Source: Stutzerimonas stutzeri
Lineage (GTDB): Bacteria; Pseudomonadota; Gammaproteobacteria; Pseudomonadales; Pseudomonadaceae
Reading direction: 5' to 3'
Assembly: GCF_009789555.1 (NCBI RefSeq)
Contig: NZ_CP046903.1
Location: forward strand, 124,001-188,000
Length of the DNA: 64,000 bases
The notes under the pieces: model-generated
Told to the model about the DNA's origin: nothing
The model's database searches: none
What the model saw: the letters and a program-made list of their open reading frames with translations, nothing else
Shown: positions 1 through 8,155 of the stretch, piece after piece
Layout of the letters: every line of letters begins with the position of its first letter
How positions within the stretch are numbered: position 1 is the stretch's first letter
Position numbers and translations under genes: made by a program

Positions 1-1
1 G

Positions 2-1465
2 GCCCAGTCCGAGGCTTGGTCCGCGGCGGTTGTGTTCGCAGCGCTCCTGCACGACATCGGCAAGGTAGCGGTCGACGTCAAAGTCCAACTTCGCAGCGGA
101 GAGATCTGGCGCGCATGGGACGGGCCGATGAAGGAGGATTACCGGTTTCAGTATGTGAAAGGGCGGCAGTACAACCTGCATGGGGCTGCTGCAGGACTGT
201 TGTATACGCGGGTGATTCCTTCCGAGGTGATGAATTGGTTGTCGCAGTATCCAGAGCTCTGGGGTGCTTTGCTGTACGTACTGGCTGGCCAGTTTGAGCA
301 CGCTGGGGTTCTTGGGGACATCGTTGTAAGGTCTGACCAGGCGTCGGTCGCCCATGAGCTTGGCGGCAATCCAGACAGAGCTGTGGCAGCACCGCGTAAC
401 ACTCTTCAGCGTCAGCTCCTCGATGGGCTGCGCTACCTGGTGAAGAACGAGCTCAAGTTGAATCAGCCAGACGCTTCCGATGGCTGGATCACGGCCGATG
501 CGATCTGGCTGGTCAGCAAGACCGTTTCGGATCGGCTGCGTGCTCACCTCCTCAGCCAAGGGATTGAGGGTGTTCCGGACCGCAACTCCACTCTCTTCAA
601 TGTCTTTCAGGATAACGGCCTGATTGTTGCGAATCCTGCTGGCAAAGCTATTTGGGATGCCGAAATCCTGAGCCCTACGGGATGGAAGAACGCATTCACG
701 TTCTTGAGAGTTTCACCTTCACTCATATGGGCAGCTGGCGAAGACCGCCCGGAGCCTTTTGGCGGCTCGGTGCAAGTCCTCAACGAAGAAGCAGCCCCTG
801 CCGCAGCTTCCGAAGCGCAGGAGGAAAAGCCCAGCCTTACTGCCGGGGGCGGCGATGCCGTTGCGGCAGAGCCTCAAGGGGACGAACCCGCAAGTGACCA
901 TGGACCGCAACCCGATGAGGTAGATGATACAGACTACCTTCTGGATCTGATGGATATGCGTGACGCGCCGACCAATTCGGTACCCGCCCCGGCGATGCCG
1001 GCGGCGTCCGAGGTCGAAGCTCAGTCAGACACTGCCGCGACCGCTACCATCGCTGGCCCGATCGGCGACACGCTAGGTCACCTTTTCATGCACTGGCTAA
1101 AAGTGGGTGTAGGAACCCACAAGATCATTATCAATGATGCAAAAGCCAAGGTTCACACCGTTAACGGCACGGCTTTTCTAGTGACACCTGAAATATTCAG
1201 AAGGTATGCCCAGGAGCATCCGACGCTCTTCTCCGCGAGGGCTGGTGAAGGACAGCCATGGCTGCAGGTTCAAAAGTCGTTTGAAAAGCTGAAGCTTCAC
1301 GTTAAGAAGAACAACGGACATAACATCTGGACGTGCGAGGTCTTTGGACCTCGGAAAACGAAAACATTGAAGGGTTATATGCTCAAAAAACCCGGCGACG
1401 TATTCACAACTGAGATGCTGGATAACCCCAACCTCAAACTTTGTGAGAGTCAGGATGAGCATTAG
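2..1465 (+). CDS. MobH-family relaxase (TraI_2 type), 5' end outside window
   Basis: The reading frame is open from base 2, so the N-terminus lies upstream. The visible start carries the HD-type motif LLHDIGK of MobH relaxases, which nick the origin of transfer of integrative conjugative elements. The HD region runs to about residue 220. A low-complexity Ala/Glu/Pro linker (about 260-340) leads to the C-terminal winged domain typical of TraI_2_C, with INDAKAKVHTV and a second conserved block ending in CEVFGPRKTK. A diverged second copy with the same two domains lies at 35,487. The gene marks the backbone as conjugative, although no mating-pair genes are in view. Family call is confident; whether the full protein is intact cannot be seen. 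Confidence 0.88.
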   Translation, partial: AQSEAWSAAVVFAALLHDIGKVAVDVKVQLRSGEIWRAWDGPMKEDYRFQYVKGRQYNLHGAAAGLLYTRVIPSEVMNWLSQYPELWGALLYVLAGQFEHAGVLGDIVVRSDQASVAHELGGNPDRAVAAPRNTLQRQLLDGLRYLVKNELKLNQPDASDGWITADAIWLVSKTVSDRLRAHLLSQGIEGVPDRNSTLFNVFQDNGLIVANPAGKAIWDAEILSPTGWKNAFTFLRVSPSLIWAAGEDRPEPFGGSVQVLNEEAAPAAASEAQEEKPSLTAGGGDAVAAEPQGDEPASDHGPQPDEVDDTDYLLDLMDMRDAPTNSVPAPAMPAASEVEAQSDTAATATIAGPIGDTLGHLFMHWLKVGVGTHKIIINDAKAKVHTVNGTAFLVTPEIFRRYAQEHPTLFSARAGEGQPWLQVQKSFEKLKLHVKKNNGHNIWTCEVFGPRKTKTLKGYMLKKPGDVFTTEMLDNPNLKLCESQDEH

Positions 1466-1559
1466 GTATCGGATAGCCGTTTCCCCAGCGCTCCGGTGCT
1501 GATAACGGTTGTGCGGATTGGCGCCACGCGTACAACAATATGCGATTAAGGACTTCAAT

Positions 1560-1775
1560 ATGCTCTGGAAAAAACATCTGTCCCACTCTCCTCACTATCA
1601 ATATTTGGCGGTCCTAGAGGCAGAGGAAGTAGAAAATAAAGGTATGCTTTATGGCCAAAGAGAGTTTCGTCTAAAGCTCGCTGATGGTTCGACTGTTAAC
1701 CATACGTTCGATGCGGACGAATATCAGCAATGGTGGTCGTCATTTTTGAAGGGTGGTCAAGTAGTTAACCCATAG
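1560..1775 (+). CDS. Small hypothetical protein (71 aa)
   Basis: I do not recognise a family. The protein is short and polar, begins MLWKKHLSHS and contains a beta-rich stretch with FRLKLADGS followed by a Trp pair (QQWWSSF). An upstream in-frame ATG exists at 1509, but the ATG at 1560 is preferred because the protein character starts there. It sits 15 bp before the next gene, so the two are probably co-transcribed. GC is lower than in the relaxase gene before it. Confidence 0.5.
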   Translation: MLWKKHLSHSPHYQYLAVLEAEEVENKGMLYGQREFRLKLADGSTVNHTFDADEYQQWWSSFLKGGQVVNP

Positions 1776-1790
1776 GGGGACGATAAACCT

Positions 1791-2180
1791 ATGAGTAATC
1801 GAGCAAGCCTTGAAAGGCTATCAACGCTACCTTCGTCTGAGGCAGACGGCGACGCTTGGAAGCGGCGGATTGCGCGGGACTGGGAGAAAATGCCGCTGGC
1901 TATGCGCGTGTCCTTCCTCGCCTCGTTCTTAGTTTGGAGGTGGCTCCCATTATTCGGTTATGCATTGTTGGCAATGGTTCCGCTGATGTTGCTTGGCGCT
2001 ATTGACGGTTCATATTTGGTAGGCGGTTCAGGATTGATAAATGGGCGCTATCTATGGCTCGCCGGATGTTCTCTTATACTTGTAGCGCTCTTTACAGTTG
2101 TGTTGCCAAGAGCAATGGCCCTAGGGGTCGAAAGCTGGTATCGGGCGAGACGGAAGGAACTAGGGAGAGCACCCACATAG
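1791..2180 (+). CDS. Small inner-membrane protein (129 aa), unknown function
   Basis: Residues 1-45 are hydrophilic and rich in Arg/Trp. Two clear hydrophobic segments follow, about 50-70 (LPLFGYALLAMVPLMLLGAI) and 85-108 (LWLAGCSLILVALFTVVLP). The C-terminus is basic (RARRKELGR) and therefore likely cytoplasmic. A short inverted repeat, ATAGG and CCTAT, brackets the ribosome-binding site and start codon. It follows the 71-residue gene closely. No family was recognised; small membrane proteins of this kind are common in conjugative islands. Confidence 0.5.
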   Translation: MSNRASLERLSTLPSSEADGDAWKRRIARDWEKMPLAMRVSFLASFLVWRWLPLFGYALLAMVPLMLLGAIDGSYLVGGSGLINGRYLWLAGCSLILVALFTVVLPRAMALGVESWYRARRKELGRAPT

Positions 2181-2251
2181 GACCGTGCATACATCGAGGA
2201 TTACACAGGGGGCTGGACTAGGGTGCGTGCCGAGATAAGGGAAAATTTCAC

Positions 2252-2653
2252 TCACTTCCTCTCTAACCTTTTGATCCATAGGTGAATTCTACGCTCGAAT
2301 ACATTGGGCGTGCCGACATACGCTACCCTCGTCACACCGAGGCGAACTCGGATCGCGTTCATGTGGCGATATTGCTGGAACCACTTGTATTCCGCGAGTT
2401 TCACCTTGCTACGCTGACCCAACTCTCCGCGAATGAAATCCACCAGTTGATCAGGTACGTCGGTGATATCAGGAAAATACCGGAGCACCTGAAAGGTCTT
2501 GAGGAGAACGGCGAGATTGAGGTGAAAAGGGGCCTTGGACTTGCTTCGTACCCATTTAATCTCATCATCTGAGAACGAAAAATCTCGCTGCAGCTCAGCT
2601 TTTGAATACGCCTTTGGCAGAGTGGGATACGCCGTACGCTCTAATGAAGCCAT
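2252..2653 (-). pseudogene. Tn3-family transposase, N-terminal remnant (DUF4158 region)
   Basis: The 133 residues begin MASLERTAYP and continue through the conserved N-terminal region of large Tn3-family transposases (ELQRDFSFSDDE, LKTFQVLRYFPD). A full transposase is close to 1,000 residues, so about 87% is missing, including the DDE catalytic core. It lies on the opposite strand to its neighbours. No 38-bp Tn3 terminal repeat could be identified by eye nearby, so this is a scar rather than a mobile unit. Confidence 0.75.
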
Positions 2654-2971
2654 AGGAACTCCTTTTCTGAGGAGTCAGAAAAGATAGTCCACGATCAGAG
2701 GCTGTGCGGTCTATTTGGTAAATTCTCTTGGCATCAACACGTTACGAGCGAAGTGAGTGAATTTTCCCTTCATCTCGGCATGACCCGGTCTACATCCTGC
2801 CCAGCTGCAAGACCCATGCAGGGGTACGTCACTGCCAATGGATCGAGCCGCGCGGCCACGCGCCGAACAGCGAGGCACGGCCAAAAGTGGAGTCGGGCCA
2901 GGGCATCGCAATCTGAGCCAATGGGCTCTCGAAACAGAAAACTGCATTCCAACAAGCACAGGAGATACCGC

Positions 2972-3256
2972 ATGACTCGACAGGAACTGGTAAAGGCCGT
3001 TGCAGAGCGGGCAGGCCACAGCCAAACCGCTGTAAACGAAATGCTCAACGCCATGATTGGGACGATCCAGGACACCGTGGCTGCAGGGGACAAAGTGGTA
3101 CTGGTCGGCTTCGGCGCTTTCGAGCCGGTGAGCCGGCCTGAGCGCGATGGGCGCAATCCTCAGACCGGCGCGAAGATCACCATTGCCGCATCGACGACCC
3201 CGAAGTTCACCCCCGGCAAGGCATTCAAGGATGCCGTCAATCAGGGGGGAAAATGA
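2972..3256 (+). CDS. HU-family DNA-binding protein (94 aa)
   Basis: HU proteins are histone-like dimers that bend DNA. The sequence shows the family layout: an N-terminal helical part (MTRQELVKAVAERAGHSQ), the central VGFGAFEPVSRPER strand, a DNA-binding arm (RNPQTGAKITIAAS) and the closing PKFTPGKAFKDAVN. Length matches the usual 90-95 residues. The ATG at 2972 was chosen because AGGAG lies eight bases upstream and the family N-terminus starts there. The stop codon overlaps the start of the next small gene (ATGA). Such copies on mobile elements often help recombination or silence new DNA; that role is inferred here. Confidence 0.9.
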   Translation: MTRQELVKAVAERAGHSQTAVNEMLNAMIGTIQDTVAAGDKVVLVGFGAFEPVSRPERDGRNPQTGAKITIAASTTPKFTPGKAFKDAVNQGGK

Positions 3257-3432
3257 GCATCCAGGAAGAGATTCAGGCGGTCATTACGGCTCCTGAAACC
3301 AGCCACTGGCTGCGTGATGCGCTGATAGCAGCGTCGTTGCGCGATCCCGTGGATGCTGCCAATGATGCCGAGGTGTTGAGCGATCTGATGTCCCGACGCT
3401 GCGCGCAGCTTCTGGGGGGAGGGGAGGGCTAA
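3253..3432 (+). CDS. Small ORF translationally coupled to the HU gene (59 aa)
   Basis: The start codon overlaps the HU stop codon (ATGA). The 59 residues begin MSIQEEIQAVI and are acidic and helix-prone (HWLRDALIAASLRDPVDAANDAEVLSDLM). No family was recognised. The overlap implies that ribosomes finishing HU re-initiate here, so the product may partner with or modulate HU. The open frame with balanced codons and the coupling support coding; the small size limits certainty. Confidence 0.5.
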   Translation: MSIQEEIQAVITAPETSHWLRDALIAASLRDPVDAANDAEVLSDLMSRRCAQLLGGGEG

Positions 3433-3455
3433 ACCTACAACAATCGTGCTGCTTT

Positions 3456-3513
3456 AGCCCCTTTTGGTGGAGGCTGCGTATGGGACCATACCGCAATCAC
3501 CAAGGGGCTTTTT
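3456..3513 (+). terminator. Terminator-like nested hairpin ending just before an ATG
   Basis: AGCCCCTTTTGGTG at 3456 pairs with CACCAAGGGGCT at 3498 (12 bp with a two-base bulge) and is followed by five T. Inside it GTATGG pairs with CCATAC around a GA loop. This would end the HU transcript, yet the next gene's ATG (3515) follows the T run at once. It may be an attenuator, or the true start of the next gene may lie elsewhere. Confidence 0.5.
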
Positions 3514-3514
3514 C

Positions 3515-3961
3515 ATGTCCACGATTTCTTGCGGCAAGACCACCGGCGCCGGTCATTTCACAGACCTAGCGAGCCACGCCTGGATGATTCTGACTTTCCG
3601 CCATCGGGGCGCGGGGCTTGATCTGGGGGGCGCGCACATGCTGCTACTCGGCATCGTCGCGAGCCTTGTCGCCGGAGTAACTGCGCTGCTTCCGGTCGCC
3701 GGCGATCAAGTTGAGTTCTTGGCGTTCTGGCAAGCCGCTCTGGTAACCGGCATAGCGATCAGTGTGTTCTACGTTGTGCTCGGCCGGCGAAGCGCGGCAG
3801 CCATGATCGCTCTCATACTGTTCACCGCGCCGGTGGAACTCGCCCTGCTGCTGCTCTTCGAAAGCCCCCATCTGTTCATCCTGCTGATCAAGCTCTGGCT
3901 GTTCAGTGCTCAAGCCGTCTTTGTCCTCCGTGCTGATCGTGTCGCGGTCAGCTGCCAGTAA
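3515..3961 (+). CDS. Hypothetical inner-membrane protein (148 aa)
   Basis: At least four hydrophobic stretches are visible: around residues 40-60 (MLLLGIVASLVAGVTALLPV), 68-85 (ALVTGIAISVFYVVL), 90-110 (AAAMIALILFTAPVELALLLLF) and 114-135 (LFILLIKLWLFSAQAVFVL). The family was not recognised. An in-frame TTG at 3464 could serve as an alternative start, which would move the start into the hairpin upstream. The helicase gene follows 20 bp downstream, probably in the same transcript. Confidence 0.5.
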   Translation: MSTISCGKTTGAGHFTDLASHAWMILTFRHRGAGLDLGGAHMLLLGIVASLVAGVTALLPVAGDQVEFLAFWQAALVTGIAISVFYVVLGRRSAAAMIALILFTAPVELALLLLFESPHLFILLIKLWLFSAQAVFVLRADRVAVSCQ

Positions 3962-3981
3962 TTCCAGGCGAATTTTTCTCT

Positions 3982-5448
3982 GTGAATCCGACCCACGAAC
4001 AACAACCGATCATCGACTATCGCGGGCCATATCTCGTTGTGAAGGCGTATGCCGGCTGCGGAAAAACGGCAACGCTCGAAGCCTTCGCCTACGCCAACAC
4101 GTCGATCAAGATTCTGTACCTGGCTTACAACAAGGCCATCAAGGATGAGGCCATGGCCCGATTCCCTGACAACGTGATCTGCAAGACAGGCCATCAGTTG
4201 GCATGGCCGCGCTTTGGCACCCGGTACGCCCATAAGCTGGGCAATCCGAAGCTCACCGATGTCTCCAAGCTACTTGCGACACGCGATTGGGGGTTCGTGC
4301 GGCACGTCATGGCCGTCTTCAACAACTTCACCAGCAGTGCAGAACCGGAAATTGGCATGTGCCATTTCATCGCGGCTCTCTCGGACGAAGAGCGAGACGC
4401 ATACGGAGATTCACGCATCGAAAAACTACTCAACGGGGCGGGGGCAGTCTGGGAGGCCATGACCGACGAGAAGAGCGCTTTTGTCTGCGCGCATGACGCA
4501 TACCTGAAGCTGTACCAGCTTAGCGATCCGCAGCTCGACTACGACTGCATCCTGCTCGATGAGGCACAAGATACAAACCCCGTCCTTGGAGCCATAGTCG
4601 CCGGCCAGCGTGGGCAGAAGATTTTTGTGGGGGATAAATTGCAGCAGATCTACAGGTGGCGCGGCGCGGAAAACGCCCTGGATAAGCAGATCGAGCAGGG
4701 CGCCGAAGCGATGTACCTGACCAACTCGTTCCGCTTCGGGCCGATGATCGCTGGCGTTGCCAATGCCATTCTGCGGCTCCAGGGCGAGACACGCCCACTG
4801 GTTGGGCTAGGGCCGGCTGACAGAGTGCAGACCTCAATGTCCGGGATACGCGGCCAGTACACCATCCTGAACCGCACCGTGACAGGTGTGCTGATGTCTG
4901 CCATCGACTCCGTAGCCAACGGACTCACTGTGTTCTGGAACGGCGGAATCGAGGCCTACAATCTGTCACAGCTCGAAGATGTCTACTACCTGAAGACCAA
5001 CAAGCACAGCCAGATCCAGGACTATCGGCTCAAGCACTTCAAGTCATACGAGGCATACACCGACGCTGCTGAGGCGAGTGAAGATCCCGAGATGCTTCGC
5101 ACCATGCGGATTCTGAAAACCTACGGTGACATCCCCCGGCTGATCTCATCGCTGCGTCAATGCACGGTCGATGACATCACCGAAGCTGACGTGGTGCTGA
5201 GCACCGCGCATCGAGCTAAGGGCCTTGAATGGGATGTAGTGCTGCTGGAGGAAGATTTCCCGGACATTTTCGATGAGGAACGAGTAGACCCCTCGCAAGT
5301 AGGTGATGAGCTGAACCTTCTGTATGTGGCCGTGACGCGCGCGCGACGAACCCTTGTCATCAATTCCATCGTTCAAACGATCATCGTTCGAGCACACAGA
5401 GCGGCGAAGAGAGGGCTGCCTGCAAGTAGAGAATCCCTCCATGATTGA
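3982..5448 (+). CDS. UvrD/Rep-like superfamily 1 helicase (488 aa)
   Basis: SF1A helicases unwind DNA 3'-5' using ATP. The Walker A motif AYAGCGKTATL lies at about residues 23-33, the Walker B-type LLDEAQDTN at about 190, motif III-like VGDKLQQIYRWRGA at about 215, and motifs V-VI at the end (STAHRAKGLEWDVV and YVAVTRARRTL). At 488 residues it is much shorter than UvrD (about 720), closer to compact FBH1-like helicases. The start is a GTG without a strong ribosome-binding site. The last eight bases overlap the next gene, suggesting coupling to the membrane metalloprotease-like product. A role in transfer or repair is inferred. Confidence 0.82.
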   Translation: MNPTHEQQPIIDYRGPYLVVKAYAGCGKTATLEAFAYANTSIKILYLAYNKAIKDEAMARFPDNVICKTGHQLAWPRFGTRYAHKLGNPKLTDVSKLLATRDWGFVRHVMAVFNNFTSSAEPEIGMCHFIAALSDEERDAYGDSRIEKLLNGAGAVWEAMTDEKSAFVCAHDAYLKLYQLSDPQLDYDCILLDEAQDTNPVLGAIVAGQRGQKIFVGDKLQQIYRWRGAENALDKQIEQGAEAMYLTNSFRFGPMIAGVANAILRLQGETRPLVGLGPADRVQTSMSGIRGQYTILNRTVTGVLMSAIDSVANGLTVFWNGGIEAYNLSQLEDVYYLKTNKHSQIQDYRLKHFKSYEAYTDAAEASEDPEMLRTMRILKTYGDIPRLISSLRQCTVDDITEADVVLSTAHRAKGLEWDVVLLEEDFPDIFDEERVDPSQVGDELNLLYVAVTRARRTLVINSIVQTIIVRAHRAAKRGLPASRESLHD

Positions 5449-6241
5449 GCTATTTGTTGCCCTGCTGCTGGTGCCTGCATCGGTCATAACCATCTGGGAT
5501 CTGATGATGCACAGGCTTGCACCCAGTGCGCGCAAACTGACGCGGCTGACGGGCTATATCGGGGTGCCAGTACACGAACTGTCTCACGCATTGGTCTGCG
5601 TGCTGTTTGGTATGCGGATAACGAAGATGGCGTTCTATCAGCCGAACAGTGCCACCGGCACGCTAGGGTTCGTCGAGTACCGCTATTCGCCGTACTCAAT
5701 GAAGCATGCGCTTGGGATGGCCTTGCAGGGCATTGCGCCGCTTCTCGCCGGAGCCGTCATCGTGGGGCTTCTGCTGGCCAACCGTGGGCCAGCTGAGCTG
5801 CCGGATAGTGGCGTAGGACATATCGTGGGGTGGCTTGGCGGAGTAGTCGTAGGTACCGCTCTCGCAGCCTGGGCTCAGGCCATGACCGGCCCGGTGGGGT
5901 TAGGTGCTGTGCTATTGGCGACAATCATCAGCATGCACGCAATTCCGAGCCTGGCAGATATCAAATCCGGCTTGCGGGGCTTGATCGTATTGGTGGGGTT
6001 TGCAGCAGCTGTAGCTGTGGCCATCGATCTGTTCTGGGTGTACGGGCCAGACGTAGGCAAGGATCTCGACAGCATCGTTCGAGTGGTGACGCTCCAAATA
6101 GAAAGGGGCATGTGGGCAGCCCTTTACGGGGCCGTGAGCTTGGTCACCTTGACGATCCTCGGCGGGCTGGCACTCATCGTGATCCCCTCTCTGTGCCTGC
6201 AAGTAGTTCAGTTCATCCGAGGGGCGCGCGGCGATATCTGA
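5441..6241 (+). CDS. Membrane protein with HExxH motif, M50-like metallopeptidase candidate (266 aa)
   Basis: The motif HELSH in VPVHELSHALVCVLFG matches the HExxH zinc site of M50 (site-2-protease-like) peptidases, and as in that family it sits in a hydrophobic segment near the N-terminus (about residue 45). Further hydrophobic segments lie at about 1-20, 100-120, 135-160, 162-180, 187-210 and 230-255. A clear second zinc ligand (NPxxD-like) was not seen, so catalytic activity is uncertain. The start ATG at 5441 overlaps the end of the helicase gene. Intramembrane proteolysis in mobile elements usually serves signalling; nothing here identifies a substrate. Confidence 0.6.
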   Translation: MIELFVALLLVPASVITIWDLMMHRLAPSARKLTRLTGYIGVPVHELSHALVCVLFGMRITKMAFYQPNSATGTLGFVEYRYSPYSMKHALGMALQGIAPLLAGAVIVGLLLANRGPAELPDSGVGHIVGWLGGVVVGTALAAWAQAMTGPVGLGAVLLATIISMHAIPSLADIKSGLRGLIVLVGFAAAVAVAIDLFWVYGPDVGKDLDSIVRVVTLQIERGMWAALYGAVSLVTLTILGGLALIVIPSLCLQVVQFIRGARGDI

Positions 6242-6582
6242 GTGACCAACGCGGCAGAAATTGCTCAGATATCTAGGGAAGCGCGTCCCAAGATCTTCAG
6301 TCCCGTGGGGCAAGCGATTTGGGTGCGCTGAAGCCGAGCCCATACCACCTCGGTGGGTCAGGATCTTGTGTGCACCCCTTGTGAAACCCATCCAGGCGAT
6401 GGCATGATGCTCTGGCGCAAGCTGTGCGCTGAACAGCTAAAGATCTCTTGCAGACGTGCAAACGTCTCGCACTCCAAGTGTACCGAAAGGTGCCGCTCCA
6501 GAAATCAATCACCCACGCATGCGCGTTGGTGTTTGTTCCGTGCCTAGCACGGGTCGAAGCTGACGACTCATTCAGCCCAATA
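6242..6582 (+). promoter_or_regulatory. 340-bp non-coding region ahead of the leader-RNA operon
   Basis: No convincing gene is present. Two small inverted repeats stand out: GCTGT/ACAGC at 6421-6437 and AGACGT-GCAA-ACGTCT at 6452-6467. Their position upstream of the first leader makes them operator candidates for the long operon starting at 6640. No clear -35/-10 pair could be assigned by eye. Confidence 0.3.
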
Positions 6583-6639
6583 GCCCTTGCGGGGAATCTC
6601 CGTAAGGGGGATTTCTCCGCTCAAATCTGGAGTAGAGAA
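6583..6639 (+). promoter_or_regulatory. Leader RNA 1 of 8: hairpin plus anti-Shine-Dalgarno
   Basis: Stem CCCTTGCGG (6584) pairs with CCGTAAGGG (6600), nine pairs including one G-U. It is followed by ATTTCTCC (6611), which can pair with the GGAG...GAGAAA stretch (6629-6640) that holds the ribosome-binding site and first base of the start codon. Confidence 0.65.
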
Positions 6640-6996
6640 ATGGAAAAGCAGCACGTAATCAATCTGACGAAGTTCAAGGCTACTGCCGAGATGGAACGTT
6701 TCGGCGTTCACGATTTGTCGGATTGGAAACAGTTTCAGGAAATCCGAGATCTTCTGTATTTCCCGACCCCTCCCTCGCCGGAGATTATCACCAGTCGCGT
6801 TGAGCGCCTGGGTGAGATCGCCCTGCAGGAGGCTAAGAAAACGGGTGCGGTTGACGTTCTGGTCGCCTGCCCGCCTTGGATGAACGCTACGCTTTGCCGT
6901 GAGCTTCTGTATCACGGCCTCAAGCCAGTGGTGTCTTTCACCAAGAAAAACCTTGAACAGGGACATGTCCTTGTTTCTCTTGTAGCAGCTGCATAA
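6640..6996 (+). CDS. Hypothetical protein, first gene of the leader-RNA run (118 aa)
   Basis: The protein starts MEKQHVINLTKFK; a conserved-looking C-terminal half contains VDVLVACPPWMNATLC, LLYHGLKPVVSFTKKN and a hydrophobic end. The alternation of short strands and helices suggests a compact alpha/beta fold. No family was recognised. The ATG at 6640 was chosen over upstream starts because the leader and its GGAG directly precede it. It lies 95 bp before the AAA+ gene, separated only by leader 2, so it likely belongs to the same unit. Confidence 0.6.
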   Translation: MEKQHVINLTKFKATAEMERFGVHDLSDWKQFQEIRDLLYFPTPPSPEIITSRVERLGEIALQEAKKTGAVDVLVACPPWMNATLCRELLYHGLKPVVSFTKKNLEQGHVLVSLVAAA

Positions 6997-7018
6997 GCCG
7001 CAACAAATAACCAACCTA

Positions 7019-7091
7019 CCCATCGGGGGAGATATCCCCTATGGGAGTTCTCCGTCTTTGGGCAACTTGCTTTTGAGAATGGAGAAATAAA
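7019..7091 (+). promoter_or_regulatory. Leader RNA 2 of 8
   Basis: CCCAT-C-GGGG (7019) pairs with CCCC-T-ATGGG (7036). The anti-Shine-Dalgarno AGTTCTCC (7046) is complementary to GGAGAA (7081), six bases before the ATG at 7092. Confidence 0.7.
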
Positions 7092-8072
7092 ATGCAACTG
7101 AATATCCAAGTTGGAATGAAAGAGTTTGGCTTCCAATCCGATGCAACTGCGCCGGCTTTTTCGCCAAACCACAATCTTTCGCAACACGTTGAGCCAGCAA
7201 AGCCGTACTTCTTCAGGAAGGAACTGCTTTCTCAGTTTATGAGTTGGCTTTACGCCCCGGCAGGTGACAGCTGTTTGCTCGTCGGCCCAACGGGTGCCGG
7301 TAAGTCTTCGCTCGTCGAACAAACGTGCGCGCGACTCAACTGGCCAAGCATTACCGTCTCAGCACATAGCCGCATGGAGATGCCGGAGTTGACAGGCTAC
7401 AACCTGCCAGTAACGGACCCTGTGTCGGGCGATCTGAACACGAAATTCGTGGACGGGCCGCTCACCAAGGCTATGCGACATGGGCTCGTGTTCGTCCTGG
7501 ACGAGTACGACACCCTCGATCCTTCGGTAACGGTGGGCCTCCACGCGGTAATGGAGGGGCGTCCACTGGTGATCGCTGAAAACAACGGCGAGGTCATTCG
7601 GCCACATGCCAATTTCCGTTTCGTCGCTTGCGGCAACACGGCAGGGCAGTCGGATGAGATGGGGGTTTATGCCGCTACGATGCAGCAGAACCTGGCATCG
7701 CTCGACCGATTCCGAGTGTTCGAGGTGGAATACCTTGAGCCGAAGGATGAAGTTGATCTGGTCGTTAAAGCCGTACCAGGGATAACAAAGGAAATCGTCG
7801 AGAACATGGTGAAGATTGCAAATAGTGTTCGTGATCAACACCAAGGTAAAGGCGGTAACTATCTCAGCGTTACAATGTCCACTCGGACTTTGTTGCGTTG
7901 GGCTCGGATTGGCAATGGATATACATTGGCCAAGAAGAAAAACCCGTTGAAACTCGCTCTGCAAGAGTCGCTGCTTAATCGCTGCGACAAAGTGCAGAAG
8001 CTTGCAATCGATAAGATGGCAAGCAGCGTGTTTGGTAACGACTGGCCGGTTGAAGTAGATAAACCGTTCTAA
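7092..8072 (+). CDS. CobS/MoxR-like AAA+ ATPase (326 aa)
   Basis: The protein has the AAA+ layout of the CobS chelatase subunit: Walker A GPTGAGKSSL at about residue 63, Walker B FVLDEYDTLD at about 137, sensor I FVACGNTAG at about 180, and an Arg-finger region LDRFRVFEVEY at about 210. Real cobaltochelatase CobS works with CobT and CobN in cobalamin synthesis, but no cobalamin gene is nearby. The partner VWA protein lies two genes downstream, a pairing known for MoxR-VWA chaperones and found as cobS-like genes in SXT/R391 elements. A role in remodelling a mobile-element protein complex is inferred. Translation is probably controlled by leader 2. Confidence 0.85.
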   Translation: MQLNIQVGMKEFGFQSDATAPAFSPNHNLSQHVEPAKPYFFRKELLSQFMSWLYAPAGDSCLLVGPTGAGKSSLVEQTCARLNWPSITVSAHSRMEMPELTGYNLPVTDPVSGDLNTKFVDGPLTKAMRHGLVFVLDEYDTLDPSVTVGLHAVMEGRPLVIAENNGEVIRPHANFRFVACGNTAGQSDEMGVYAATMQQNLASLDRFRVFEVEYLEPKDEVDLVVKAVPGITKEIVENMVKIANSVRDQHQGKGGNYLSVTMSTRTLLRWARIGNGYTLAKKKNPLKLALQESLLNRCDKVQKLAIDKMASSVFGNDWPVEVDKPF

Positions 8073-8082
8073 TCGTAAACAG

Positions 8083-8155
8083 CCCTGAGGGGGAACTTTC
8101 CCCTTAGGGGCGAAGTTCCCCCTTTTTTTGCTTTAGAGAAAAGGAGAACTTCGCA
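8083..8155 (+). promoter_or_regulatory. Leader RNA 3 of 8, with a competing intrinsic terminator
   Basis: Three mutually exclusive stems can form. Stem 1 is CCCTGAGGGG (8083) with CCCCTTAGGG (8100). Stem 2 is GGGGGAACTT (8089) with AAGTTCCCCC (8113), ten perfect pairs followed by seven T: an intrinsic terminator. Stem 3 is CGAAGTTC (8111) with GAACTTCG (8146), overlapping the AAGGAG ribosome-binding site of the ATG at 8156. Confidence 0.75.

Noticed and set aside
1775..1795. ATAGG/CCTAT repeat before the 129-residue gene as a ninth leader
   Set aside because: It lacks the long CCC...GGG stem and a separate anti-Shine-Dalgarno strand.
2282..2572. Plus-strand frame opposite the Tn3 transposase fragment
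   Set aside because: The minus-strand translation matches Tn3 transposase N-termini; the plus-strand frame has no support.
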